Assembly: GCF_900100045.1 (NCBI RefSeq)
Contig: NZ_FNEA01000016.1
Location: forward strand, 1 to 64,000
Direction of reading: 5' to 3'
DNA from: Paracoccus denitrificans
Lineage (GTDB): Bacteria > Pseudomonadota > Alphaproteobacteria > Rhodobacterales > Rhodobacteraceae
Length of the DNA stretch: 64,000 bases
Part shown: positions 1 to 10,383 of the stretch, piece after piece
Position numbering within the stretch: the first letter of the stretch is position 1
Layout: the number at the start of each line of letters is the position of its first letter
Made by a program: the position numbers and the translations under genes
Notes under the pieces: model-generated
Told to the model about the DNA's origin: nothing
Databases searched by the model: none
The model's input: the letters and a program-made list of their open reading frames with translations, nothing else

Positions 1-102
1 TTGGAGCGCCGCTTCGAGCCCGCCATGGCCGAGGGTGAGCGCGAGACACGCTATGGCCGCTGGAAACAGGCCGTGAAGGCGACGATGGGGGTGGCCGGCT
101 GA
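1..102 (+). CDS. glpK: Glycerol kinase, C-terminal end (partial)
   Basis: The first 33 codons are open in frame 1 and stop at TGA 100-102; the gene begins before the window. The residues (RRFEPAMAEGER, then RYGRWKQAVKATMG) match the end of FGGY-family glycerol kinases, which finish with an 'F.P.m...R...Y.gWkkAV' segment. Glycerol kinase phosphorylates glycerol to glycerol 3-phosphate in the cytoplasm. Only the tail is visible, so another FGGY sugar kinase is possible. The gene converges on btuD, and I see no convincing terminator in the 160 bp between them. Confidence 0.55.
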   Translation: MERRFEPAMAEGERETRYGRWKQAVKATMGVAG

Positions 103-262
103 TCCGCGACCGGCACCCGGCCGGGCATGGCGCAGGGCAAATGTGGGACCAAGCCGCCCAGACCCGCGCCCTGAGCGCATGCCCCCGCCAACCCCCATCC
201 GGCATGGCCGGGAAAGCGGCGAATGCGCCCATCGGCCCCGGCTCAGTGGCGCGGCATGCCCG

Positions 263-1024
263 TCACGGGGCGCCGCCCCCGATGGTGTCGAGCGGCTGGA
301 ACAGGATGCCGCCGGGCCCCGGCGCCACATGGGCGGTGATGCCGAAGACGCGGGCGAGGTTCTGGGCGGTCAGCACCGCCTCGGGCGGACCATCGGCGGC
401 GATCCGGCCCTGGTGCAGCATGACGAGCCGCGTGCAATGCCGCGCCGCCAGCCCCAGGTCATGCAGCGAGGCCAGCACCGCATGGCCCTGACCGGCCAGC
501 CGGCGGAACAGCCGCATCACGTCGATCTGCGCCGCGGGGTCCAGCCCGGCGATGGGCTCGTCCGCGATCAGCAGCGGCGTTTCCTGTGCCAGCGCCCGGG
601 CGATCAGCGTTCGCGCCTGTTCGCCCCCCGACAGCTCGGTCGCGCGGCGGTGGCGCAGCGGGTCCAGGTGCAAGGCCGCGATGGCGCGCTCGATGGCGGC
701 GCGGTCGGCAGCGCTGGCGGAATGCGGATGGGCGATGCGGCCAAGCGCCACCAGCGCCTCGACCGGCATCGGCCAGGCGATCTCGCGGCCCTGTGGCATA
801 TAGGCGGCGGCGCGGGCGCGCTCGCGCACCGGCAGCGCGGCCAGCGAGCTGTGACCGCGCGCCGGCAGCAGTCCCAGCGCCGCACGCAGAAGCGTGGTCT
901 TGCCGGCGCCGTTCGGGCCGAGCAGGCCGACGAACTCGCCCGGCCCCAGCCGCAGGTCGATACCGTCCAGCACCGGCTGCCCGGCGCGGTGGAACGAGAG
1001 GGCGCGAAGCTCAAGCATGGTCAC
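263..1024 (-). CDS. btuD: ABC transporter ATP-binding protein, vitamin B12 (BtuD-type)
   Basis: A 253-residue cytoplasmic ATPase of the FecE/BtuD/HmuV family. It has Walker A GPNGAGKTT (about residues 35-43), the signature LSGGEQARTLIARAL (about 131-145) and Walker B LLIADEP with the following D-loop. It should power import by the BtuC-type permease, since it is the last gene of btuB-btuF-btuC-btuD. The start is a GTG at 1024 whose GTGA overlaps the btuC stop, a coupling seen at each junction here; an ATG at 1018 is the alternative. The cobalamin riboswitch ahead of btuB makes B12 the likely substrate. The family alone would also allow haem or ferric siderophore. Confidence 0.85.
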   Translation of the reverse strand: MTMLELRALSFHRAGQPVLDGIDLRLGPGEFVGLLGPNGAGKTTLLRAALGLLPARGHSSLAALPVRERARAAAYMPQGREIAWPMPVEALVALGRIAHPHSASAADRAAIERAIAALHLDPLRHRRATELSGGEQARTLIARALAQETPLLIADEPIAGLDPAAQIDVMRLFRRLAGQGHAVLASLHDLGLAARHCTRLVMLHQGRIAADGPPEAVLTAQNLARVFGITAHVAPGPGGILFQPLDTIGGGAP

Positions 1025-2016
1025 AGCCCCTCGCGCCGGGTCCTGAGGATCAGGTGCAGGAAGAAGGGCGCCCCCACCAGCGCCGTCAGCACACCAAGCT
1101 TGAGGTCATGGCCCGGCGCGATCCGCCGCACGGCGATGTCGGCGGCCAGAACGACCGCCGCGCCCCCCAGCGCCGCGGCCGGGACCAGCCGCGCCGGGCT
1201 GGCGCCGACCGCGCGGCGCAGCACATGCGGCACCACCAGCCCGACGAAGCCCACCGTGCCGGCCACCGCCGTGGCGCCGCCGATCAGCGCGGCGATGCCC
1301 GCGACCAGCATCAGCCGCAGCCGGCCCAGATGCACGCCGCTGGAGGCCGCCGCATCCTCGCCCAGCGTCAGCGCCTCGAGCGCGCGGCGGGTGGGCCAGA
1401 GCAGCGCAAAGCCCAGCAGCATGAAGGGCGCCGCGATCCAGACATGCAGCATCGAGCGATCCGCCAGCGAACCCATCATCCAGAACACGATCTCGTTGAT
1501 GGCAAAGGGGTTGGGCGAAAGGTTCAGCACCAGGGAGGTGGCCGCGCCTGCCAGCGCGGAAATGGCGATGCCGGCCAGGATCAGCGCCAGTGCGCCCCCG
1601 CGCGGCCCGGCCAGCATCAGCACCAGCAGCACCGACAGCGCCGCGCCGGCCAGCGCCGCCAGGGGCAAAGCCAGCGGGAACGTGGCCGAAAGCCCGGTCT
1701 GGATCGCCAGCACCGCCCCCAGCGCCGCCGAGGCGCTGGTGCCGATCAGCCCCGGCTCGGCCAGCGGGTTGCGCAGGAAGCCTTGCAGCACCGCGCCTGC
1801 CATCCCCAGCGCCGCACCGACCAGAAAGCCCAGGATGGCGCGCGGCAGGCGCAATTCGCGCATCACCAGCGCCAGCAGGTCGTCGCCGCGAAACAGCGCG
1901 GCGAGGCTTTCGCCCGGGCCGATTCCCGCCGGTCCGGTCAGCAGCGAGGCCAGGAACAGCGCAGCCACCAGCAGCGACAGCGCGGCGATCAGCAGCGGAT
2001 AGCGCGGCGCGGTCAT
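1021..2016 (-). CDS. btuC: ABC transporter permease, vitamin B12 (BtuC/FecCD family)
   Basis: A 331-residue polytopic inner-membrane permease of the FecCD/BtuC type. It starts MTAPRYPLLIAA and is almost entirely hydrophobic helices. The family hallmark is present: an arginine-rich segment (RELRLPRAILGFLVGAALGM) followed by GAVLQGFLRNPLAEPGLIG. A short GLVVPHVLRRAVG loop near residue 270 matches the coupling region that contacts the ATPase. Its ATG overlaps the btuF stop by four bases (ATGA) and its stop overlaps the btuD start, so btuF-C-D are probably translationally coupled. The role is transport of cobalamin from BtuF into the cytoplasm. Confidence 0.87.
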   Translation of the reverse strand: MTAPRYPLLIAALSLLVAALFLASLLTGPAGIGPGESLAALFRGDDLLALVMRELRLPRAILGFLVGAALGMAGAVLQGFLRNPLAEPGLIGTSASAALGAVLAIQTGLSATFPLALPLAALAGAALSVLLVLMLAGPRGGALALILAGIAISALAGAATSLVLNLSPNPFAINEIVFWMMGSLADRSMLHVWIAAPFMLLGFALLWPTRRALEALTLGEDAAASSGVHLGRLRLMLVAGIAALIGGATAVAGTVGFVGLVVPHVLRRAVGASPARLVPAAALGGAAVVLAADIAVRRIAPGHDLKLGVLTALVGAPFFLHLILRTRREGL

Positions 2017-2849
2017 GGCCGGGCCTGCAAGGCAAGGCGCGCGTCGCGCAACTGGGCTATGGCGCGCAGGATGTGGGGGGTGCCGCAGACCCAGTCGGGA
2101 TCGGACATGACCTCGGCGGGCCGGCCCCGGCTCAGCGCCTTGAGCGCGGGGTGGTCCAGCACCTCCTGCGCGCGCGAACTGCCGGGATAGCGGCGGCCCT
2201 CGACCAGCAGGTCGGGACCCGAGAGCAGCAGCGCCTCCAGCGGCACCACCCCGCCCGCCGGCAGGCCGAGATCGTCGGCGACATTGTCGAAGCCCGCCAG
2301 CGCGACGATCTGCCCGGCCAGGCTGTCGCGGCCGGAACTGTAGCCGTTCACCATGTAGAGCGCGGCCCGCGGCCGCGGCCCCGGGGGCGCGTCGGCCAGC
2401 CGGGCCAGATCGGCGTCGAAACGCGCCAGCAGCGCCTTTGCCCGGGCCTGCCGGCCCAGGACATTGCCCATGCGGCGGATATTGGCGCGGATGCCGGCGA
2501 TGTCGGTTTCGACCGGGAACACCTCGACCGGGATGCCCAGGCGTTGCAGCAGCCGGATCGTCTCGGGCGAACTCCAGGCGCCGGCCAGCACCAGGTCGGG
2601 CCGCATCAGGAAGATCTCCTCCGCCCGGCCGCGATTGGCGGGCAGGCGCGCGGCCTGATCCGCCATGGCCGAGGCGGTGGGATCCTGCGCCAGATACGAG
2701 ACCGAGACGATCTGCCCCGGCGCAGCCAGCAGCATCGCCAGCTGGTCGGTGCACAGGTTCACGGACAGCACCCGGCGCGGCGGCTCGGCCGCGGCGGGCA
2801 GGATCAGGCCGGCCAGAAGGCAGGCGGCAAGGCAAAGCCGTCCTACCAT
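2013..2849 (-). CDS. btuF: Periplasmic cobalamin-binding protein (BtuF-type)
   Basis: A 278-residue substrate-binding protein. It starts MVGRLCLAACLLAGLILPAAA, a clear Sec signal peptide, followed by the class III (PF01497-type) binding fold: VLSVNLCTDQLAMLLA, then RPDLVLAG, and later ALYMVNGYSSGRDSLAGQIV. Long helix-linked lobes of this kind bind corrinoids or siderophores. The ATG at 2849 lies inside the last codons of the TonB receptor gene (7-nt overlap), and the stop overlaps btuC by 4 nt. Longer upstream starts in the same frame run through btuB and lack the signal peptide, so I reject them. The B12 assignment rests on the operon and its riboswitch. Confidence 0.85.
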   Translation of the reverse strand: MVGRLCLAACLLAGLILPAAAEPPRRVLSVNLCTDQLAMLLAAPGQIVSVSYLAQDPTASAMADQAARLPANRGRAEEIFLMRPDLVLAGAWSSPETIRLLQRLGIPVEVFPVETDIAGIRANIRRMGNVLGRQARAKALLARFDADLARLADAPPGPRPRAALYMVNGYSSGRDSLAGQIVALAGFDNVADDLGLPAGGVVPLEALLLSGPDLLVEGRRYPGSSRAQEVLDHPALKALSRGRPAEVMSDPDWVCGTPHILRAIAQLRDARLALQARP

Positions 2850-4750
2850 TGCGCCGTCAGGCCGGCATAGAAGGTGCGGCCCTGGCCGTAATAGCCCCAG
2901 GCCTCGGAATAATCCCTGTCGAACAGGTTCACCACGCGGCCGGTCAGGCGCAGGTTTTCGGTCAGGTCGTATTGCGCGGCCAGGTTCACGGTCACGAAAT
3001 CGGGCAGTTCGGTGGTGGGCGGGGTCCAGCTTCTGAACCATTCCTCGTCGTAATTGCCCGCGACATAGCGCAGATCGGCCGTGGCCGAGCCGCGACCCCC
3101 GGCAAAATCGCCCGTGGCGCGCAGCCCAAGCTGGTGGCGCGGCTGGCGCGGGATGGGATCGTCGTCTTCCGTGCGGGCGTCGGTATAGGTATAGGTCGCG
3201 CCCAGCCGCAGCCAATCGGTGGCTTCATAGTGCAGATCGGCCTCGAACCCCTTGCGCGTGCTGGTGCCGGCGATGTTTTGCGAGGTGGTGCCGGCCCCGA
3301 CGATCATGTCCTCGACCTTGCTGGTGAACAGGGTCGCCCCCAGCGCAGCCCGTCCCGCTGCGAAACTCCAGTCGGCGCCGATTTCATAGCTGCGGCTGGT
3401 TTCCGGCGTCAGGTCCGGGTTGCCGCTATAGCTGCCCGGCGCATAGCCATAAAGCTCGAACATGGTGGGATTGACGATGGCCTTGCCGGCGGCCGCGCGC
3501 AGGCGCAGGTCGCGATCGGGCAATTGCCATGCGCCAGCGATGTTCCAGGTGGTCGCGTTGCGGAAATCGTCGTTGAAATCGCGCCGCAGGCCGGCCTGGA
3601 TGCCGATCCCGTTGTCGAACTGGCCCTGATATTCCAGCGCAAGCGATTTCGTGTCGCGCTCATACCGGCCGCCCGGTGCATAGGAGCTCTCATAGATCTC
3701 GCGCTTCTTCTGCACCGCGAAATTGAGCTTTTGCGCGGAATTGCGGGCATTGCCGCCGTCCAGCGCCCATGTGCCGGTATACCTGAAATCCCGCAGCCGC
3801 GAGGCGTCGTCGTAATCCGGCACGCCGTCGTTGAAATGGTCCGTGGCCTGGTTGGAGCCCGAGACGGCGAAGCGGTTCAGCAGCCTGCCCCCCAGCGCCT
3901 CGGCCTCGATCCAGAGCGAGCCATAGGTTTCGTTGCGGTCGGCGGTGTGCGGTGTGTCGATCACATGGTCGTCGGGGGAATCCACCGGGTCGATCGCCCG
4001 GTCGTAGCCGTATTCCTGCCAGGTCCGGCGCAGGGTGAAGCCGGCGGTCACGGCCTCGGCGATGTCGTAGGAGCCACCGAGGGTCAGCGTCTCGCGGTTG
4101 TTGAACTCGGTATCGCCGCCCGGCGTGCGCGAGGCGTCCTCGCCATCGGTGCGGCGTGTCGCCGCCGAGAAGCTGATCTGGCCGCGCTCGCCCATGGCGC
4201 GGAGATGGGCGCTGGCGGCGCGGGTGCCCAGCCCGCCGATCTCGATCCCGCCGCCATAGCTCAGCCCCGGGACAGAGGCGCGGCGGGTGGTGATCGCGAT
4301 CACCCCGGCGGCGGCATTGGCGCCGTAGATGGTCGATTGCGGGCCGCGCAGCACCTCGATGCGCTCGACATCCTCGGTCAGAAGACCGCTGAAGACATAG
4401 TCTCCGTTGCCGGGAGAGTTGGCCTCGACCCCGTCGATCAGCACCAGCACATGATTGGCTTCGCCCCCGCGGATGCGGACCATGGTCAGGGTCTCGCCGG
4501 TCGAGGTCACGGCAAGCCCGGGCAGGTCGCGCAGCGCGTCCTGGACGGTGACGAAGCCGCGCTGCCGCAAATCCTCGGCGGTCAGGATGCTGTAGGCCCG
4601 GCCATAGGCGCTTTCGGCGACGGGCGACAGCCCGCCCGACAGGACCACCGGGTCAAGCATGACGGGGGCCTGGCCTTCCTGCCCCGTTGCGGCGGCGGGC
4701 AGGAGCAGGGCGGTGGCGGCCAGCAGGGAAGCCGGGGTTCTGAACAACAT
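2843..4750 (-). CDS. btuB: TonB-dependent outer-membrane cobalamin receptor (BtuB)
   Basis: A 635-residue outer-membrane receptor. From ATG 4750 it reads MLFRTPASLLAATALLLP, a signal peptide, then a TonB-box-like segment (VMLDPVVLSGG). The plug domain follows with DLRQRGFVTVQDALRDLPGL, VLVLIDGVEAN and IEVLRGPQSTIYGANA. The rest is a 22-strand barrel ending in an aromatic-terminal strand (TFYAGLTAQW). An AAAGG ribosome site precedes this start; an in-frame start 32 codons earlier has neither that site nor a signal peptide at its front. It is the first gene of the B12 uptake operon and lies directly behind a cobalamin riboswitch, so high B12 should repress it. Confidence 0.9.
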   Translation of the reverse strand: MLFRTPASLLAATALLLPAAATGQEGQAPVMLDPVVLSGGLSPVAESAYGRAYSILTAEDLRQRGFVTVQDALRDLPGLAVTSTGETLTMVRIRGGEANHVLVLIDGVEANSPGNGDYVFSGLLTEDVERIEVLRGPQSTIYGANAAAGVIAITTRRASVPGLSYGGGIEIGGLGTRAASAHLRAMGERGQISFSAATRRTDGEDASRTPGGDTEFNNRETLTLGGSYDIAEAVTAGFTLRRTWQEYGYDRAIDPVDSPDDHVIDTPHTADRNETYGSLWIEAEALGGRLLNRFAVSGSNQATDHFNDGVPDYDDASRLRDFRYTGTWALDGGNARNSAQKLNFAVQKKREIYESSYAPGGRYERDTKSLALEYQGQFDNGIGIQAGLRRDFNDDFRNATTWNIAGAWQLPDRDLRLRAAAGKAIVNPTMFELYGYAPGSYSGNPDLTPETSRSYEIGADWSFAAGRAALGATLFTSKVEDMIVGAGTTSQNIAGTSTRKGFEADLHYEATDWLRLGATYTYTDARTEDDDPIPRQPRHQLGLRATGDFAGGRGSATADLRYVAGNYDEEWFRSWTPPTTELPDFVTVNLAAQYDLTENLRLTGRVVNLFDRDYSEAWGYYGQGRTFYAGLTAQW

Positions 4751-4900
4751 TCCAAAGCCTTTCCAGCGCGGGATCCGGCCCGCGATTTGCAGAACTGTCC
4801 TGCGGAAAGGCCAAGGGCAGCCCGGCCGCGGGATGGCGACTGTCACCTCTGCGGAAGGCCGCTTTCCAGACGCGCCCCGCGCCGGAAATGGGTGATCGCT

Positions 4901-5083
4901 GCGGCAGGTCTCCTGGCTGGCGGATCATCGCTCGGGCCGGCCTTCCCGGGGATCTTCCCAGTGGCGCCTTCGGCCTTCGCTCACCGCCTACAGTTGCGGG
5001 GGCAGCCCCGGCCTTGCCCGTCCGCATCGCGGCGATGGGCGCGCCGGTGTTCCCTTTTCATCCGGCAGATCGCGCCGGAACCG
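4901..5083 (-). ncRNA. Cobalamin riboswitch controlling btuB-btuFCD
   Basis: Read on the reverse strand, this stretch has the conserved cobalamin-aptamer blocks in order. GGTTCC opens the outer stem near 5082, then GATGAAAAGGGAAC, then GCCCCCGCAACTGTAGGCGG with GTGAGCG, then CCACTGGG and CCCGGGAAGGCCG, and finally the B12 box AGCCAGGAGACCTGCC at 4903-4918. About 150 nt separate it from the btuB start, enough for an expression platform. I see no U-run terminator, so translational control is the likelier mode. Binding of adenosylcobalamin would turn down the uptake operon. Confidence 0.93.
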
Positions 5084-5246
5084 TAGCGGCCCCGCATTGC
5101 CGCAGCGGGGCGCCAGCTGTCAAGCGCCATCCTTGGCACCGGACGCGACATTCTGTCCGGTGGGGGCCGGCGGGCGGCGGAACCTGCCCCGCGGCCGCCG
5201 CATTGGGTCCAGGCATCCGTGCGCGAAAGGGAGGGCGGACAAACCG

Positions 5247-7022
5247 ATGGCCATGCCGCAGATCCTGGCCGTGCTGATCCTTTGCGCCATGATGGCGATG
5301 TTCGTCTGGGGGCGGCTGCGCTACGACGTGGTGGCGATGATCGCGCTCTTGGCCTCGCTGGTGGCGGGCACGGTCAAGCCGGACGAGGCGTTTCGCGGCT
5401 TCAGCGACGATATCGTCATCATCGTCGGCAGTGCGCTGGTGGTCAGCGCCGGCATCTCGCGCTCGGGCGTGATCGAGGCGGTGATGCGCCGCGTGCTCCT
5501 GCGGTTGCGCAGGCTGCGCTGGCAGCTTCTGGTGCTGGTCGGCTCGGTCACCTTCCTGTCGGCGCTGGTCAAGAACATCGGCGCGCTGGCCATGCTGATG
5601 CCGGCGGCGCTGAAGATGGCGCGGCGTTCGAGGCATTCGCCCTCGGTCTATCTGATGCCGATGGCCTTCGGCTCGCTCTTGGGCGGGCTGATCACGCTGG
5701 TCGGCACTTCGCCCAACATCATCGTCTCGCGGGTGCGCGAGCAGATGACGGGCGAGCCCTTCACCATGTTCGACTATGCCCCGGTCGGCATCGGCCTGTC
5801 GCTGGTCGGGCTGGTCTTCCTGCAATTCGCCCATCGCCTGCTGCCCAGGGACCGCCGCGCCACCGCGTCGTTGAGCGAGGCGGTGAACATCAGCGACTAT
5901 CACACCGAGGCCACCGTGCCCGAGGGCGCCGGCATCGTCGGCATGACGGTGGGCGATTATCTGGGCGCCGTCGACGGCGAGGTGGCCGTGACCGGCCTCA
6001 TCCGGGGCGGCGCGCGCCGTGCCGTGACGCTGCCCGACACGGTGATCGAGACGGGCGACACGCTGCTTTTACGCGGCGAGCCGAATGCGCTGGAGCGCGC
6101 GGTGACCAAGCTGGGAATGGAGCTGACCCGGCAGGATGCGGCGGCCGAAGAGGGACTGCCCGCCGACAAGATCGGCGTCATCGAGGCGGTGATCGCGCCC
6201 GCCTCGCTGCTGGTGGGGCAAAGCGTGGGGCGGATCGCGCTGTTCGACCAGCACGGCGTGAACCTGATCGCCATCTCGCGTGCCGGCCATCGCATGACGC
6301 AGCGGCTCAGCCAGACGGTGCTGGCGGCGGGCGACGTGCTGCTGGTGCAGGGGCCGATCGAGCTTTTGCCCGAGCGGATGCGGGTGCTGGGCCTCTTGCC
6401 GCTGGCCGAGCGCGACATCCGGCTGGGCGGGGTGCGCAAGCAATTGCTGCCGGTGCTGATCCTGGCGGTGGCCATGGCGGCGACGGCGGCGGGGCTGGTG
6501 CCGGTCGCCATCGCCTTCTTCGCCGCCGCCGTGCTGATGATCCTGACCGGCGCGATCAGTGCCGAAGAGGCTTATGAGGCCATCGAATGGCCTATCCTGA
6601 TCATGCTGGGCGCGCTGATCCCGGTCAGCGAGGCGCTGCAAAAGACCGGCGTGACCGACCTGTTGGGTGCCTGGCTGTCGCAGGCGGCGATGGGCCTGCC
6701 GGCCTGGGGTGCGCTGACGCTGATCCTGGTCGCGGCCATGGCGGTTACGCCGTTCCTGAACAATGCCGCGACGGTGCTGGTCATGGCGCCGATCGCGGCG
6801 ACCTTCGCCAGCCAGCTCGGCTATCGGCCCGATGCCTTCCTGATGGCAGTGGCGGTCGGTGCCGGCTGCGATTTCCTGACCCCCATCGGGCACCAGTGCA
6901 ACACGCTGGTCATGGGGCCGGGCGGCTATCGCTTCGGCGACTACGCCCGGCTGGGTGCGCCGCTGTCGGCGCTGGTCGTGCTGACCGGCGTGCCGCTGAT
7001 CCTGCTGGTCTGGCCGGTGTGA
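5247..7022 (+). CDS. SLC13/DASS-family permease with two RCK_C (TrkA-C) domains
   Basis: A 591-residue inner-membrane carrier. N-terminal helices contain the DASS motif GTSPNIIVS (about residue 155). The centre holds two TrkA-C/RCK_C modules (roughly 215-290 and 305-380, ending in DTLLLRGEP and DVLLVQGP). A second membrane half carries FLNNAATVLVMAP and GAGCDFLTPIGHQCNT. This layout is typical of bacterial SLC13-like permeases for dicarboxylates, sulfate or other anions; the substrate cannot be read from sequence. An AAGGGAGGG ribosome site precedes ATG 5247. The longer in-frame start at 5097 overlaps the leader region and has no such site. Confidence 0.8.
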   Translation: MAMPQILAVLILCAMMAMFVWGRLRYDVVAMIALLASLVAGTVKPDEAFRGFSDDIVIIVGSALVVSAGISRSGVIEAVMRRVLLRLRRLRWQLLVLVGSVTFLSALVKNIGALAMLMPAALKMARRSRHSPSVYLMPMAFGSLLGGLITLVGTSPNIIVSRVREQMTGEPFTMFDYAPVGIGLSLVGLVFLQFAHRLLPRDRRATASLSEAVNISDYHTEATVPEGAGIVGMTVGDYLGAVDGEVAVTGLIRGGARRAVTLPDTVIETGDTLLLRGEPNALERAVTKLGMELTRQDAAAEEGLPADKIGVIEAVIAPASLLVGQSVGRIALFDQHGVNLIAISRAGHRMTQRLSQTVLAAGDVLLVQGPIELLPERMRVLGLLPLAERDIRLGGVRKQLLPVLILAVAMAATAAGLVPVAIAFFAAAVLMILTGAISAEEAYEAIEWPILIMLGALIPVSEALQKTGVTDLLGAWLSQAAMGLPAWGALTLILVAAMAVTPFLNNAATVLVMAPIAATFASQLGYRPDAFLMAVAVGAGCDFLTPIGHQCNTLVMGPGGYRFGDYARLGAPLSALVVLTGVPLILLVWPV

Positions 7023-7044
7023 CGGGCCAAAAGACGGGCCGCCT

Positions 7045-8265
7045 TCAACCGACCTCGGCCAGCGCGGCGCGGATGGCGCGGGCCAGGCGGCGGCAGCCCT
7101 CCTCCAGCCGCTCGGGCGGGTTCAGGGTAAAGTTGATCCGCAGCGAACGACGGTCCAGCCCCTCGGGGTCGAAGACGCTGGAGGGCGAAATGCAGACCCC
7201 CTGCGCCATCGCATGATGCAGCAGCCGGTCGGTGTCCAGCCGCGGATCGCGCGCCGTGGCCCAGACGAACATGCCGCCGACCGGCACCTGCCAGTCCAGA
7301 TCCGCGGACAGGTGCTGTCGCATCGCGGCGCAAAGCGCGTCGCGCCGGGCGCGATAGATCGACAGCACCTCGGGGCGGATGCGGTCGGTCATGCCCGCCT
7401 GCAGCGCCCGCAGCGCCAGCATCTGCGACAGCCCGCTGGAACACATGTCCGAGCCCTGCTTGGCGGTGGCCAGCGCCGCGATCATCTCGGGCGCGGCGAT
7501 CACCCAGCCGATGCGCAGCCCCGGCGCCAGTTCCTTGGAGAGCGAGCCCATATAGACCACCGGCCCGTCATAGGGGCCGGGCCGCTCGGCCGCCGACAGA
7601 TCGAGCAGCCGGGGCAGGGGCTCGCCTTCATAGTAAAGCGCGCCGTATGGGTCGTCCTCGATCAGCCAGGTGCCGGTGGCATGGGCGGCGGCGACCAGCG
7701 CCTGCCGCTCGGGCAGGGCCACCAGCCGGCCGCTGGGGTTCGAGAAATTCGGCACCGTATAGGCGAATTGCGCCCCGGCCAGCGCGGCGTGGGGGTCGAA
7801 ATCGTTCGCCTCGATCCGCATGGCGCGATAGCGCGGCGCATGCGGCATCCAGGCGTCCAGCGCGCCCAGATAGGCCGGGCTTTGCGCCGCGACCAGCCCG
7901 CCCGGCTGCAACAGCACCTTGCCCATCAGTTCCAGCGCCTGCATGCCGCCGGTGGTGATCAGCACGTTCTCGCGCGACAGCCGCAGCGCGCCGGCCGAGA
8001 AGCGCGCGGCGATCAGGTCGCGCAGCGCCGGCAGGCCGGGGATCGGGCCATAGCCCAGCGTCTCGTCCGGGTGGTTGCGGATCGCCTCGGCGGCCAGCCC
8101 GGCCAGTTCCTCGACCGGCCAGACCGAGGGTTCGGGCAGGCCCCCGGCAAGGTTGACCAGATCGGGTACCTGTCCCGCCGCCAGAAAGACCGAGGTCACG
8201 TCGTTGCTGCGGGACAGCCAGGGGGCAAAAGCGGGGCGCATGGTCGGAACGGTTGCATCGGACAT
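7045..8265 (-). CDS. PLP-dependent aminotransferase, class I/II (MocR-like catalytic domain)
   Basis: A 406-residue fold-type I aminotransferase. Visible marks are the tight-turn LGYGPIPGLPALR, the PLP phosphate loop ITTGGMQALEL, YTVPNFSNPSG, the cofactor-binding aspartate in IEDDPYGALYY, and the Schiff-base lysine in MGSLSKELAPGLRIGW. It lacks the N-terminal GntR helix-turn-helix of MocR regulators and so is probably an enzyme, of the kind annotated as 2-aminoadipate or valine-pyruvate aminotransferase. The ATG at 8265 gives the normal start; nine extra codons are possible upstream. It stands alone between two divergent or convergent transporter genes, so context does not identify its substrate. 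Confidence 0.8.
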   Translation of the reverse strand: MSDATVPTMRPAFAPWLSRSNDVTSVFLAAGQVPDLVNLAGGLPEPSVWPVEELAGLAAEAIRNHPDETLGYGPIPGLPALRDLIAARFSAGALRLSRENVLITTGGMQALELMGKVLLQPGGLVAAQSPAYLGALDAWMPHAPRYRAMRIEANDFDPHAALAGAQFAYTVPNFSNPSGRLVALPERQALVAAAHATGTWLIEDDPYGALYYEGEPLPRLLDLSAAERPGPYDGPVVYMGSLSKELAPGLRIGWVIAAPEMIAALATAKQGSDMCSSGLSQMLALRALQAGMTDRIRPEVLSIYRARRDALCAAMRQHLSADLDWQVPVGGMFVWATARDPRLDTDRLLHHAMAQGVCISPSSVFDPEGLDRRSLRINFTLNPPERLEEGCRRLARAIRAALAEVG

Positions 8266-8382
8266 GACCCCGCTGTGACCGTTTTTCGCCAACAGGGCAA
8301 GCCTGATGGCGCCGTGGCGCCCCCGGCTTGTGCCCGGCGCCGATGTATATCAGACAGGGGCGAAGGCACGACGGGGAAGACC

Positions 8383-10343
<1,961 letters not shown>

Positions 10344-10360
10344 TCAAATACCCTCGGGGT

Positions 10361-10381
10361 GTGGGGGCCCAAGGCCCCCAC
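10361..10381 (-). repeat. Intercistronic hairpin between nrdE and nrdF
   Basis: GTGGGGGCC, loop CAA, GGCCCCCAC form a perfect 9-bp stem immediately after the nrdE stop. No T-run follows, so it is not a classic terminator. It may protect or set the relative level of the nrdE part of the transcript. The flanking sequence (TCAAATACCCTCGGGGTG before the stem) looks like a dispersed intergenic element rather than a one-off hairpin, but only one copy is in this window. Confidence 0.55.
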
Positions 10382-10383
10382 GA